Shown here: piece after piece, positions 31,618 through 39,796 of the stretch | Numbering within the stretch: position 1 is the stretch's first letter | How the letters are laid out: every line of letters starts with the position of its first letter | Assembly: GCF_002797495.1 (NCBI RefSeq) | Contig: NZ_PGEZ01000002.1 | Location: 434,001 to 498,000, forward strand | Source of the DNA: Mumia flava | Lineage (GTDB): Bacteria > Actinomycetota > Actinomycetes > Propionibacteriales > Nocardioidaceae | Direction of reading: 5' to 3' | Length of the DNA: 64,000 nt | The notes under the pieces: model-generated | The model's input: the letters and a program-made list of their open reading frames with translations, nothing else | Databases searched by the model: none | What the model was told of the DNA's origin: nothing | Translations under genes and position numbers: made by a program

Positions 31618-32727
31618 GTGAGCACGCCTCCGCCCGAACCCCTGGACCCTTCCGCCTCCGGCATCACGTCCGGCATCCCCCGTGGTCTCCTGATCCTCGT
31701 CGGCACCGCCGCCGGGTTCATCACGCTCCTCGGGATCCGCGCGATGAACGACGTCATCGCCTCCACGTTCCTCGCACTGATCCTGGTGATCGCGGTCCAG
31801 CCCGTACGGGACTGGGCGATCGCGCGGGGGCTCCCCGGCTGGATCGGCAGCGTCGGTGCCGCGATCGCCGTGTACGCGATCCTGCTCGGCCTGGCGTTCG
31901 CGCTGCTGCTGTCCGGGGCGAAGTTCGCGACGCTGCTCGCGGACTACCAGCCGCAGTTCAACGACGTCATCCACGAGGTGAACTCCTGGCTCCTGAGCCT
32001 CGGCGTCGGCGAGGACCAGATCAAGGCGATCACGTCGTCGTTCGATCCGGGCCAGCTCGTAGACATCGTGGTCAGTCTCCTCGGCGGCCTCGCCGGGGTG
32101 CTCAGCAGCATGTTCTTCCTGATCGTGCTGATCTTCTTCATGATCATCGACGCCGCGAACTTCCCGGCCAAGCTCGCCCAGATCCCCGGCCAGCGCTCGA
32201 CGGTCATGCAGGCCGCGCACTCCTTCGCGCAGGGCACCCGCAGCTACCTCGTCGTCTCGACCGTGTTCGGCGCGATCGTCGCCGTCTTCGACATCGGCCT
32301 GCTCTACGTGCTCGGCATCCCCGACCCGCTGCTGTGGGGTCTGCTCGCGTTCATCACGAACTACATTCCGAACGTCGGCTTCATCATCGGCCTCGTGCCG
32401 CCGGCCGTGATCGGGCTGCTCGACGGCGGCGTCGGGACCGCGCTCGCCGTGATCATCGGCTACTCGGTCCTGAACGCCATCATCCAGTCGGTGATCCAGC
32501 CACGCGTCGTCGGCCAGAGCGTCGGCCTGTCGGGCACGGTCACGTTCCTGTCGCTGATCGTGTGGGCCGGCGTGCTCGGCGGACTCGGCGCCCTGCTCGC
32601 CGTGCCGCTCACCCTGCTCGTGAAGGCGCTGCTGATCGACGTGGACGAGCAGTCCCGCTGGCTCGCGCCGCTGCTGTCCGGCGAGCCGGCACAGCCGAAG
32701 CAGGACCCACCCCCGACGGCGGTGTAG
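31618..32727 (+). CDS. AI-2E family transporter (PerM/UPF0118)
   Basis: A 369-residue multipass membrane protein. The central FFLIVLIFFMIIDAANFP and LLWGLLAFITNYIPNVGFIIGLVPPAVIGLL segments, and YSVLNAIIQSVIQPRVVGQSVGL, are hallmarks of the AI-2E/PerM family, which exports small solutes or acts as a cation antiporter in different members. Start choice is GTG at 31618; GTG at 31609 is an in-frame alternative, neither with a clear ribosome site. It lies 10 nt after the YihY stop, so the two are probably one unit. Confidence 0.85.
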   Translation: MSTPPPEPLDPSASGITSGIPRGLLILVGTAAGFITLLGIRAMNDVIASTFLALILVIAVQPVRDWAIARGLPGWIGSVGAAIAVYAILLGLAFALLLSGAKFATLLADYQPQFNDVIHEVNSWLLSLGVGEDQIKAITSSFDPGQLVDIVVSLLGGLAGVLSSMFFLIVLIFFMIIDAANFPAKLAQIPGQRSTVMQAAHSFAQGTRSYLVVSTVFGAIVAVFDIGLLYVLGIPDPLLWGLLAFITNYIPNVGFIIGLVPPAVIGLLDGGVGTALAVIIGYSVLNAIIQSVIQPRVVGQSVGLSGTVTFLSLIVWAGVLGGLGALLAVPLTLLVKALLIDVDEQSRWLAPLLSGEPAQPKQDPPPTAV

Positions 32728-32789
32728 GCGAGTCGGGGCCCCCGTCGGTCGAGCGCACACCGCGACGACGGATGCCTCGCCTCTTTCCT

Positions 32790-32815
32790 CGCACACCGTG
32801 CTAGCACAGCGTGCG
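32790..32815. repeat. Palindromic element copy 2
   Basis: CGCACACCGTGCTAGCAC followed by AGCGTGCGG, centred on GTGCTAGCAC (32798-32807). It lies between the convergent AI-2E and potassium channel genes and could act as a bidirectional terminator. Confidence 0.65.
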
Positions 32816-32876
32816 GGGAAACGTGATCGACGCCTTCGGTCTCACGCTGCTCCCCGCGGTCCAGCTCCGCCCGGCC

Positions 32877-32907
32877 GAGACGATCACGGCCGAGACGATC
32901 ACGGCCG
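32877..32907. repeat. 15-bp tandem duplication
   Basis: GAGACGATCACGGCC occurs twice in tandem, just downstream of the potassium channel stop. Confidence 0.75.
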
Positions 32908-32923
32908 GGCGGGCGAGGCGCTG

Positions 32924-33607
32924 TCAGCGTCCGCGGCCGCGGCGGGGGTGACGCGGGCGCGGAGCTCGGACCCGGCCCAGGTTGCCGACGAGCAGCGCGA
33001 CGATCGTGACCAGGTACAGCTGCCCGATCACCGCCTCGCTGACCGCGAGCATCCGCCCGGAGTCGTCGGCCGCGGTCAGGTCGCCGTACCCGGTGGTCGA
33101 GATCGTGGTGAGACTGAAGTAGAGGTACGTGATCAGGTTCTCGCCCTCGAGCCCCGTCGTCTCGGCGAAGAACCCGTCGTTGAGCGCGGCGAGGAACACG
33201 TAGCCGAACGTGTACGCCAGCGCGACGAGCAGGTAGATGCACAGACCGCCGGCGACGGTCTGCGCGCTCACCCGCGGCTGCTCGAGGATCCGCAGCACGA
33301 TCATCACGATCGTCGCGATGCACAGCAGGACGTTCACCCCGGCGTAGGCCATCGCCGCCGGCTGGGCGTCGGCGAGCTGCGCGGACGAGCCGATCACCAC
33401 CGCGAACACCACGAACGAAGCCGAGACCAGCAGCTCGCGACGCCGCGCGCCCGAGATCCACTGCGCGAACACGAGCAGCACGCCCAGCGATGCGCTCACC
33501 AGCGGCCGCAGCGCCGCCACGTCGATCGGGGACAGGATCATCACCCCGAGCAGCAGCAGGAGCAACAGTCCGAAGCGGTCCCTCTTCTCGTCGTTCACGG
33601 GCGACAT
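32924..33607 (-). CDS. Two-TM-pore potassium channel family protein
   Basis: A 227-residue membrane protein. Several hydrophobic segments (about residues 12-120) precede the pore: TYLYFSLTTISTTGYGDLTA holds the K+ selectivity filter TTGYGD (about residues 177-182), and LYLVTIVALLVGNLGRVR is the last helix. The C-terminal tail is short and basic, with no RCK ligand domain. I chose the ATG at 33607 (MSPVNDEKRDRFG) rather than the ORF start at 33670, whose leader is arginine/glycine-rich and unlike a membrane protein. It should conduct K+; gating is unknown. Confidence 0.85.
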   Translation of the reverse strand: MSPVNDEKRDRFGLLLLLLLGVMILSPIDVAALRPLVSASLGVLLVFAQWISGARRRELLVSASFVVFAVVIGSSAQLADAQPAAMAYAGVNVLLCIATIVMIVLRILEQPRVSAQTVAGGLCIYLLVALAYTFGYVFLAALNDGFFAETTGLEGENLITYLYFSLTTISTTGYGDLTAADDSGRMLAVSEAVIGQLYLVTIVALLVGNLGRVRAPRPRHPRRGRGR

Positions 33608-33781
33608 GGTCTCGCGGAGAGCGCCGCGCATCCCGCAGGCGCGCCCGCTACCCCCGGTCGAGCCCGCCAAGACCCGAGTCTCGATCGCCCAACGGTGCTG
33701 GGCGTCCCGCCACCCGGTGGTCGAGGCGTGGGCGAGGAACGAGTCCTCGATCGAGACCTCGGGACCCGTCCGACGGCACGG

Positions 33782-35572
33782 TCAGGTGTGCGCGTGGAGG
33801 GCGGCGAGCACGCGCTGGTGCGTGAGCCAGCCGACCAGGTCCGTACGGTGTGCGTCGAGCACGGGTACGCCGCCGGGTGAGTCCGCGAGGGCCCCGAGCG
33901 CGTCGCCGATCGAGTCGTCCACACCGACGGCGCCTGGCGTCTCGACCACCGAGCCGAGCCTGCGTTCGTCGTGCTCGCCGTCCGCCAGCGCGTCGGCGAG
34001 CGCGGACGCGGTCGCCACGCCGACGTACCCGCCGTCGGCGTCGACGACCGGCATCAGCGCGTGCGGCGCCGCGGCGACCGCGTCGGCGGCGTCGCTCAGG
34101 GTGGCGCCGAGGGCCAGGGTCGGCCCGACCGGCTCCAGCACGTCACCGACCCGTACGGCACTCATCGCCGGCGAGCGCGGCGGCGCGTCCAGGTCGACGC
34201 CGCGCCGCCGGAGCTTCAGCGTGTAGATCGTGTCGTGCGACAACAGGTGGCTGACACCGGTGGCGAGGGCGATGGCGAGCATCATCGGGAGGATGATCGA
34301 GTACTCGCCGGTGAGCTCGAACAGGATGATCACCGCGGTGATCGGAGCGCGCGCGGACCCGGCGAACACCGCCCCCATCCCCACCAGCCCGTACACCCCG
34401 GCGGCTCCGGCGATCGCCGGAGCGACGTCGTTCAGGCCCTGCCCGAACGCGGAGCCGAGCATCGCGCCGATGAACAGGCTCGGCGCGAACACGCCGCCCG
34501 AGCCGCCGATCCCGATCGTCAGGCTCGTCGCGACCATCTTGCCGACCAGCAGCACGACCAGGAACCCGATCGCGTACGCCCCGTCGATGCTGCCCGCGAG
34601 CACCGGGTAGCCCACTCCGTACATCTCGGGGAGGAGCAGCAGGAGCCCTCCGAGCAGCAGCCCGCCGACGGCCGGGCGCAGCCACTCCGGCCCTCGCCAC
34701 GCCCAGTCGCAGAGGTCCTCGATCACGTACAGGATCCGGGCGAAGCCGATCCCGACCGCGCCCGCCAGCAGGCCGAGCACGGCGAAGGAGAGGTAATGGA
34801 CCGAGCTGTCGACACCGAAGGTCGGCAGGTCGAGGAATGCCTCGTTGCCGAGCGCGGCCCGCGCGATCACGCTGGCAGTGACGGAGGAGATGACGACCAT
34901 GCTGAACGCGCGGGCGGCGAAGTCGCGCAGGATCAGCTCCATCGCGAAGAACACCCCGGCGAGCGGTGCGTTGAACGTCGCCGCGATCCCGCCGGCGGCA
35001 CCGCAGGCGACCAGGACGCGCAGGCGCGCCTCGGGCATCCGTACGACCTGGCCGACGCTGGATCCGAGGGCGGCGCCGATCTGCACGATCGGGCCCTCGC
35101 GTCCGACCGAGCCACCGCCGCCGATGCACAGCGCGGACGCCAGTGCCTTCACGCCGGCGACCTGTGGCGGGATCCGACCGCCGCGACGCGCCACGGCGTC
35201 CATCACCTCCGGTACGCCGTGCCCGCGGGCCTCGCGCGCGAAGAACGACACCAACGGCCCGTAGAGCAGGCCGGCGACGACCGGCGTGAGGAGGACGAAG
35301 GACGCTCCGAGCGCCGGGAAGCTCGGGTTGCCGACGTGACCGAGCCCGGCGTAGTCGTCGTACCCGGTGAACGCGCGGGTGAAGGTCTCGATGAGCCAGC
35401 GGAACATGATCGCGCCGAGTCCTGCGCCCGCACCGACCACGACGGCGAGTGCGGTCAGGCCGGCGTTTCCGGAGCGGAGAGAGGTCGCGACACGGGCGCG
35501 TCCGTGCTGGAGCGGGACCGCGATCGGTCCGCCGGGTCCCGGAACCGGTGATGCCTCGTTCCCGAACGCCAT
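33782..35572 (-). CDS. ClC-family chloride channel/antiporter with CBS domains
   Basis: A 596-residue ClC protein. Filter motifs are ARGHGVPEV (GxGxPE type), GGGSVGREGPIVQIGAALG, and GGSGGVFAPSLFIGAMLG (GxFxP). The N-terminal half of the GSGIPE motif reads GHGVPE. The C-terminal part (about residues 480-596) has two CBS-like repeats: VGDVLEPVGPTLALGATLSDAAD and VVETPGAVGVDDSIGDALGAL. It transports chloride, possibly in exchange for protons; the gating glutamate is present in GREGP. I chose ATG at 35572 (MAFGNEASP) since the longer ORF begins in the region upstream of a divergent ArsR gene. Confidence 0.9.
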   Translation of the reverse strand: MAFGNEASPVPGPGGPIAVPLQHGRARVATSLRSGNAGLTALAVVVGAGAGLGAIMFRWLIETFTRAFTGYDDYAGLGHVGNPSFPALGASFVLLTPVVAGLLYGPLVSFFAREARGHGVPEVMDAVARRGGRIPPQVAGVKALASALCIGGGGSVGREGPIVQIGAALGSSVGQVVRMPEARLRVLVACGAAGGIAATFNAPLAGVFFAMELILRDFAARAFSMVVISSVTASVIARAALGNEAFLDLPTFGVDSSVHYLSFAVLGLLAGAVGIGFARILYVIEDLCDWAWRGPEWLRPAVGGLLLGGLLLLLPEMYGVGYPVLAGSIDGAYAIGFLVVLLVGKMVATSLTIGIGGSGGVFAPSLFIGAMLGSAFGQGLNDVAPAIAGAAGVYGLVGMGAVFAGSARAPITAVIILFELTGEYSIILPMMLAIALATGVSHLLSHDTIYTLKLRRRGVDLDAPPRSPAMSAVRVGDVLEPVGPTLALGATLSDAADAVAAAPHALMPVVDADGGYVGVATASALADALADGEHDERRLGSVVETPGAVGVDDSIGDALGALADSPGGVPVLDAHRTDLVGWLTHQRVLAALHAHT

Positions 35573-35689
35573 GAGTTTCAGTATGCAACTACATCGTGAC
35601 CGCCTCCGCCCCGGGTCGCGGCCGCACAGTCGCCGCCCACACCGATGGGGGTTGACACGGTGCTCGACGGCGCACACTCTAGAACCATC

Positions 35690-35703
35690 AAGTTATAGAA
35701 CTT
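35690..35703 (+). promoter_or_regulatory. Putative ArsR operator
   Basis: AAGTTATAGAACTT is an inverted repeat (AAGTT-N4-AACTT) 21 bp before the ArsR start, in an AT-rich patch. It fits an autoregulatory operator for the adjacent ArsR-family gene. Confidence 0.55.
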
Positions 35704-35723
35704 ATTGGTGATGGAGACGGGCT

Positions 35724-36050
35724 GTGACGGACGACGAGCTGGATGCTGTGTTCGGGGCGCTCGCCGACCCGACGCGCCGGGCGATCCTGGCGCGGCTCGC
35801 ACGCGGCGATGCGTCGGTGAACGACCTCACCGAGCTCTTCCCGATGTCGCAGCCGGCGATCTCCAAGCACCTCAAGGTGCTCGAGCGGGCGGGACTCGTC
35901 TCCCGCACGCAGAAGGGCACGATGCGGATCAGCCATCTGGAGGCCGACCCGCTGCGCGAGGCGACCGACTGGCTCGCCGACTACCGCGCGTACTGGGAGG
36001 CCAGCTACGCCCGGCTCGACGCGCTCCTCGCCGACCTCGACGACACCTGA
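35724..36050 (+). CDS. ArsR/SmtB family transcriptional regulator
   Basis: A 108-residue winged-helix protein: VFGALADPTRRAILARLARG, then SVNDLTELFPMSQPAISKHLKVLERAGLVSR (recognition helix SQPAISKHL). No metal-binding cysteines are present (no ELCVCDL motif), so it belongs to the non-metal SdpR-like subgroup usually paired with AHSA1/START proteins. GTG start. The downstream AHSA1 gene 40 nt away is the classic partner, and a palindrome upstream is a candidate operator. Confidence 0.9.
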   Translation: MTDDELDAVFGALADPTRRAILARLARGDASVNDLTELFPMSQPAISKHLKVLERAGLVSRTQKGTMRISHLEADPLREATDWLADYRAYWEASYARLDALLADLDDT

Positions 36051-36090
36051 GCAGAACGACACCGACCGAACGAACCCACCAGGAGCAACC

Positions 36091-36567
36091 ATGTCCGACC
36101 TGACCGTCACCGCAGCACCCGGCACGTCCACGATCGAGATCACCCGGACGTTCGCCGGCACACCCGCGCAGCTCTTCCACGCCCACGTCGACGACGAGTG
36201 GCAGAAGAAGTGGCTCGGGCCCGAGAAGTACGAGACCGAGATCGGCGTCAACGAGGTCCGCGACGGCGGCCGCTGGCGCTGGACGCAGCGCGACACCGAC
36301 GGCAACGTGTACGGCTTCCGCGGCGTCTACCACGGCGAGCCGTCGGTGGAGAACGGCATCACCCGCACCTTCGAGTTCGACGGCGTGCCCGGGCACGTGT
36401 CGCTCGAGACGATCCGGTTCGTCGACCTCGGCGACGACCGGACCCGCATCGAGGTCGTCAGCGCGTTCGCCAGCGTCGAGGACCGCGACGGGATGGCCCA
36501 GTCCGGGATGGAGGCCGGGATGGAGGAAGGGTACGTCCGTCTGGACGCCCTGCTAGCAGACAGCTGA
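36091..36567 (+). CDS. SRPBCC/AHSA1 family protein
   Basis: A 158-residue START-like protein. ITRTFAGTPAQLFHAHVDDEWQKKWLG, GGRWRWTQRDTDGNVYGFRGVYH, and RFVDLGDDRTRIEV form the helix-grip fold; the C-terminus GMEAGMEEGYVRLDALL is the long terminal helix. These small proteins bind hydrophobic ligands, and their exact role is mostly unknown. AGGAG lies 5 nt before the ATG. Paired with the upstream ArsR regulator. Its stop codon lies in a 17-bp tandem repeat. Confidence 0.88.
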   Translation: MSDLTVTAAPGTSTIEITRTFAGTPAQLFHAHVDDEWQKKWLGPEKYETEIGVNEVRDGGRWRWTQRDTDGNVYGFRGVYHGEPSVENGITRTFEFDGVPGHVSLETIRFVDLGDDRTRIEVVSAFASVEDRDGMAQSGMEAGMEEGYVRLDALLADS

Positions 36568-36614
36568 GCCTCGCGGACGGCTGTGCCTCGCGGACGGCTG
36601 TGCCTAGCGGACAG
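36564..36614 (+). repeat. 17-bp tandem repeat over the AHSA1 stop codon
   Basis: Three units (36564, 36581, 36598) of the type CTGTGCCTCGCGGACGG. The first unit (CTGAGCC...) contains the TGA stop of the AHSA1 gene at 36565-36567. Confidence 0.8.
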
Positions 36615-36674
36615 CTGACTCTGGGCGCGCGTCGGTCGGACAGCCCCGTGGGCAGGGCCCCTAGGGTGGTCCGC

Positions 36675-37799
36675 GTGACCACCGCGTTCGCCTCGGACAA
36701 CTATGCTCCCGCCCACCCGGCCGTCCTCGACGCCGTCGCGGCCGCCAACGCCGGCCACGCGGTCGCGTACGGGGACGACGAGTGGACCGCGCGGCTGCGG
36801 GAGATCGTCCGGCACCACTTCGGCGCCCAGGCGCTGGCGTTCCCGGTGCTGAACGGCACCGGCGCGAACGTCATCTCGCTGGCGTCTCTCCTCCCCCGCT
36901 GGGGTTCGGTCGTCGTCTCCGACGTCGCGCACGTGAACGTCGACGAGAACGCCGCGCCCGAGCGGATGAGCGGCACGAAGCTGCTCACCGTGGAGACAGG
37001 GGACGGTCGGCTCGGCCTGGACGCGCTCGAACGGTACGCGGAGAACGCCGGTGACCCGCACCGCGCGCAGCCGCTCGCGGTGTCGCTGACGCAGTCGACC
37101 GAGCTCGGCACGGTCTACGGTGTCCATGAGCTGAAAGAGCTCTCCGCAGCAGCGCACCGACGTGGGATGGTCGTCCACATGGACGGCTCCCGGATCGCCA
37201 ACGCGGCGGTCTCGCTCGGGGTGCCGCTGCGCGCGCTGACGACCGACGCCGGGATCGACGTGCTGTCCTTCGGGGGCACGAAGAACGGCATCATGCTCGG
37301 TGAGGCCGTCGTCGTCCTCGCTCCGGAGGCGCTCGCGACGACGAGCAGCGGGTACGGGTCGGACCCCGACGCGGTCGTGGAGTTCGTCCGGAAGATGTCG
37401 ATGCAGCTGGCGTCGAAGATGCGGTACGTATCCGCGCAGCTCGTCGCTCTGCTCGATCCGGAGCGGGACCTGTGGCACGAGAACGCCTCCCGCTCGAACG
37501 CCGCGGCAGCCCGCCTGCGGGCCGGTCTCGACGACGTCGGCGCCGCGACCGCCGGCGCGGAGGGGCCGCGGATCCGCGCGACGCAGCCGACGGAGGCCAA
37601 CGCGGTCTTCGCGCTGCTGCCGCGCGACGTCGCCGACCGGGTACGGGAGCGGTTCCGGTTCTACGACTGGCGTCCTGGCCCGAGCGACGATCTCGTGGAG
37701 GTCCGGTTGATGTGCTCCTGGGACACGACGGACGACGACGTGGACGCGTTCCTCGCGGAGCTCGACGCCGCCGCCCGGTCCGAGAGTCCGCTGCGATGA
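36675..37799 (+). CDS. Low-specificity L-threonine aldolase (beta-eliminating lyase family)
   Basis: A 374-residue fold-type I PLP enzyme. Early residues FASDNYAPAHPAVLDAVAAAN, then VLNGTGANVISLASLL, VSLTQSTELGTVY and HMDGSRIANAAVSLG are typical; the PLP lysine is K203 in LSFGGTKNGIMLGEA. It cleaves threonine or allo-threonine to glycine and acetaldehyde. I chose GTG at 36675; GTG at 36666 in the same frame is possible. It overlaps the SelT-like gene by ATGA, which overlaps the serine hydrolase gene, giving a coupled three-gene operon. Confidence 0.88.
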   Translation: MTTAFASDNYAPAHPAVLDAVAAANAGHAVAYGDDEWTARLREIVRHHFGAQALAFPVLNGTGANVISLASLLPRWGSVVVSDVAHVNVDENAAPERMSGTKLLTVETGDGRLGLDALERYAENAGDPHRAQPLAVSLTQSTELGTVYGVHELKELSAAAHRRGMVVHMDGSRIANAAVSLGVPLRALTTDAGIDVLSFGGTKNGIMLGEAVVVLAPEALATTSSGYGSDPDAVVEFVRKMSMQLASKMRYVSAQLVALLDPERDLWHENASRSNAAAARLRAGLDDVGAATAGAEGPRIRATQPTEANAVFALLPRDVADRVRERFRFYDWRPGPSDDLVEVRLMCSWDTTDDDVDAFLAELDAAARSESPLR

Positions 37800-38131
37800 G
37801 TCACGGGCCGCGCGTCACCATCACGTACTGCACGCAGTGCCGGTGGCTGCTGCGCGCGGCCTGGATGGCGCAGGAGCTGCTCAGCACGTTCGAGGAGGAG
37901 ATCGCCGAGGTGGCGCTCGTGCCGACGCACGGCGGGGTCTTCCGGATCGACGTCGACGGGACGGCGGTGTGGAACCGCAAGCGTGACGGCGGCTTCCCCG
38001 ACGCCGCCGAGCTGAAGCAGCGCGTCCGGGACGTGATCGCCCCGGACCGCGACCTCGGCCACGCCGACCGGACCACGACCGACCGGACCACGACCGACGA
38101 CGCACCTGCGGGAAGCGAGCCGGGCCGATGA
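37796..38131 (+). CDS. SelT/SelW/SelH family (Rdx-type) protein
   Basis: A 111-residue protein with the thioredoxin-like Rdx fold: VTITYCTQCRWLLRAAWMAQELL carries the CxxC redox pair (C11, C14), and GVFRIDVDGTAVWNRKRDGGFPDAAELKQRVRD is the family C-terminal signature. The pair is plain cysteine; there is no in-frame TGA suggesting selenocysteine. The tail has a tandem TDRTT repeat encoded by a 15-bp duplication. Function is presumed redox. Overlaps both neighbours by ATGA. Confidence 0.85.
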   Translation: MSHGPRVTITYCTQCRWLLRAAWMAQELLSTFEEEIAEVALVPTHGGVFRIDVDGTAVWNRKRDGGFPDAAELKQRVRDVIAPDRDLGHADRTTTDRTTTDDAPAGSEPGR

Positions 38132-38961
38132 CCGCCGAGACGTCCGTTCCGCAGATCGCCCTGCCCGCCCTCTCCGACGGTGTCGCGTGGTCGGTGGAGA
38201 TCCGGGACGTGGCGAGCGGCGCCACGCTCGCCTGGCACGCCGCCGAGCGCGTCCTGCCGACGGCGAGCGTCGGCAAGATGTTCCTGCTGGCGGCGACGGC
38301 GGTCGCGATCGAGTCCGGCACCCTCGACCCGCACGAGCCTCTCACCCGCGCACGCGACGACGACGTCGCCGACTCGGGGATCTGGCAGCACCTCTCGACG
38401 CCGACCCTTCCGGTGACCGACGTGTGCACCCTCATCGGGTCGGTCAGCGACAACCTCGCGACGAACGTCCTCCTCCCCCGGATCGGCCTCGACGCCAGTC
38501 ACGTCGCCGCCGACCTGCTCGACGCGCGCGACAGTCGCCTGCTCGACAAGGTCCGCGACCACCGGGGCTCGGAGGATCCGCAGACGCTCTCCGTGGGATC
38601 TGCGCGTGATCTCGCGGGAGCCGCGGTCGCGATCGAGGTCGGCACGTCGCTCGGGGCGTCGGCATCCCGCCGGGTCCGCAGCTGGCTCGGCACGAGCGTG
38701 GACCTCTCGATGGTCGCCAGCGCCTTCGGACTCGACCCGCTCGCCCACAGCGCGCCGGACGCGGAGATCCGGCTGTGGAACAAGACCGGCACAGACGCCG
38801 GGATCCTCGCCGACGTCGGCGTCGTCAGCACGGCCGGCGACGCCCTCGCGTACGCCGTGGTCGCAGGCTGGGACCACCAGACCCAGCCGGACCTGCGCGA
38901 CGACGTGCTGGCCGACATGCACGCCGTCGGAGTCCGGATCCGGGAGCGCCTCGCGGCCTGA
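38128..38961 (+). CDS. Serine hydrolase, class A beta-lactamase-like
   Basis: A 277-residue serine hydrolase with the class A penicillin-recognising set: S47-V-G-K50 (TASVGKMFLL), S107-D108-N109 (GSVSDNLATN) and K219-T220-G221 (WNKTGTDAGI). A clear E166 equivalent is not obvious. It has no signal peptide, so it is probably cytoplasmic, unlike true beta-lactamases; an intracellular amidase or esterase is an alternative. The start overlaps the SelT-like stop. Its stop lies in a 14-bp tandem duplication shared with the convergent LysM stop. Confidence 0.8.
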   Translation: MTAETSVPQIALPALSDGVAWSVEIRDVASGATLAWHAAERVLPTASVGKMFLLAATAVAIESGTLDPHEPLTRARDDDVADSGIWQHLSTPTLPVTDVCTLIGSVSDNLATNVLLPRIGLDASHVAADLLDARDSRLLDKVRDHRGSEDPQTLSVGSARDLAGAAVAIEVGTSLGASASRRVRSWLGTSVDLSMVASAFGLDPLAHSAPDAEIRLWNKTGTDAGILADVGVVSTAGDALAYAVVAGWDHQTQPDLRDDVLADMHAVGVRIRERLAA

Positions 38962-38985
38962 TCAGCACAGCCCGATCAGTACAGC
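38958..38985. repeat. 14-bp tandem duplication holding two convergent stop codons
   Basis: CTGATCAGCACAGC (38958) and CCGATCAGTACAGC (38972). The first copy contains the stop of the serine hydrolase; the second, read on the other strand, the stop of the LysM gene. Confidence 0.75.
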
Positions 38986-39509
38986 GGGACGGCGATCCGC
39001 TGACCCGCGCTGATCTCACCCGAGCTCGACAGCGCGTTGAGCTCGGCGATCTCGTGCACCGTGGAGCGTACGTCGCCGTCCGGGTTGGCAGCGCGGGCGA
39101 GATCCCACAGCGTGTCGCCGGGCGCGACCGTCACCATCCGGCTCGGCACCGGCCGCCCCGGCTCGTCGGTCGCGATCACCTGCGCGCCGAACCCGATGGT
39201 CAGCCCGCACAGGGCGACGAGCGCGACCACGAACAGCACGACCCGGCCGCGCCGGGTCAGACGCGTGGTGGACCTGGTCGGCCGCGTCGAGCGGTCCGGC
39301 GTCGCCGTCCCGGTCGGCCGCGCCGGCCGGGTCACCTCCGCCTCGGGCGCGTGCGCGGGTGCGGTCCCCGGCCGCACCGGCGCGGTCGGCCGCGCCGCCC
39401 GTGTGGCATGAGCCGCGGCCGGACGCTCGGCCCCGCGCGACGCGGGCCGGCGACGCCCGGCGGGGTGGCGCATCAGCGGGGTGTCGAGGGTCGTCACGGT
39501 GGCGCTCAT
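38976..39509 (-). CDS. LysM domain protein, SOS-controlled (Rv2719c/DivS-like)
   Basis: A 177-residue protein. The N-terminal part is alanine/arginine/proline-rich, then one membrane segment (VVLFVVALVALCGLTIGFG), and a C-terminal LysM domain (APGDTLWDLARAANPDGD ... AGQRIAVPLY) for peptidoglycan binding. The ATG at 39509 has GGAGGA four bases upstream. SOS boxes at 39643 and 39696 support damage induction. This matches the LysM gene that adjoins lexA and nrdR in many actinobacteria, where it suppresses division during SOS (mycobacterial Rv2719c/ChiZ, corynebacterial DivS, Bacillus YneA as analogue). The division-inhibitor role is inference from the family and the boxes. Confidence 0.82.
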   Translation of the reverse strand: MSATVTTLDTPLMRHPAGRRRPASRGAERPAAAHATRAARPTAPVRPGTAPAHAPEAEVTRPARPTGTATPDRSTRPTRSTTRLTRRGRVVLFVVALVALCGLTIGFGAQVIATDEPGRPVPSRMVTVAPGDTLWDLARAANPDGDVRSTVHEIAELNALSSSGEISAGQRIAVPLY

Positions 39510-39642
39510 CGTGTCCTCCGGTGTCTGGGTGTCGGCGTCCTGCCCGATCTCCGCGACGCTCCTCACGGCCTCGTGGAGGCGGATCCGCGGGGTCTCGATC
39601 AGGCAGATCCTCGGGGCCCTGGAGAGGCGAACACGCGTTCGA

Positions 39643-39658
39643 TCGAACATGCGTACGA
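39643..39658 (-). promoter_or_regulatory. SOS (LexA) box of the LysM gene, near copy
   Basis: TCGAACATGCGTACGA matches the actinobacterial SOS consensus TCGAAC-N4-GTTCGA at 11 of 12 fixed positions. It overlaps a palindrome GTTCGATCGAAC (39637-39648). Confidence 0.8.
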
Positions 39659-39695
39659 CGATAGACCCAGCCACTGACAGAAGTGAAGCACCTCG

Positions 39696-39711
39696 TCGAA
39701 CAAATTATCGA
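39696..39711 (-). promoter_or_regulatory. Second SOS-like box of the LysM gene
   Basis: TCGAACAAATTATCGA matches the SOS consensus at 10 of 12 fixed positions. It is 53 bp from the first box, about five helical turns. Confidence 0.55.
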
Positions 39712-39796
39712 ACGGCCGCCCGAACCGCAGCAGCATCCCTGGAATTCCAGGCTTCCGGAGGAGCCGCAAGATCCGACGCGCGTCGCCGGGAGCGAC

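Noticed and set aside
34143-35588. A long arginine-rich minus-strand frame overlapping the ClC gene
   Set aside because: It is a plus-one shift of the ClC coding sequence; the ClC frame contains the selectivity-filter motifs.
37796-38131. A selenoprotein in the SelT-like gene
   Set aside because: The redox motif is plain CxxC, and there is no in-frame TGA or SECIS-like structure.
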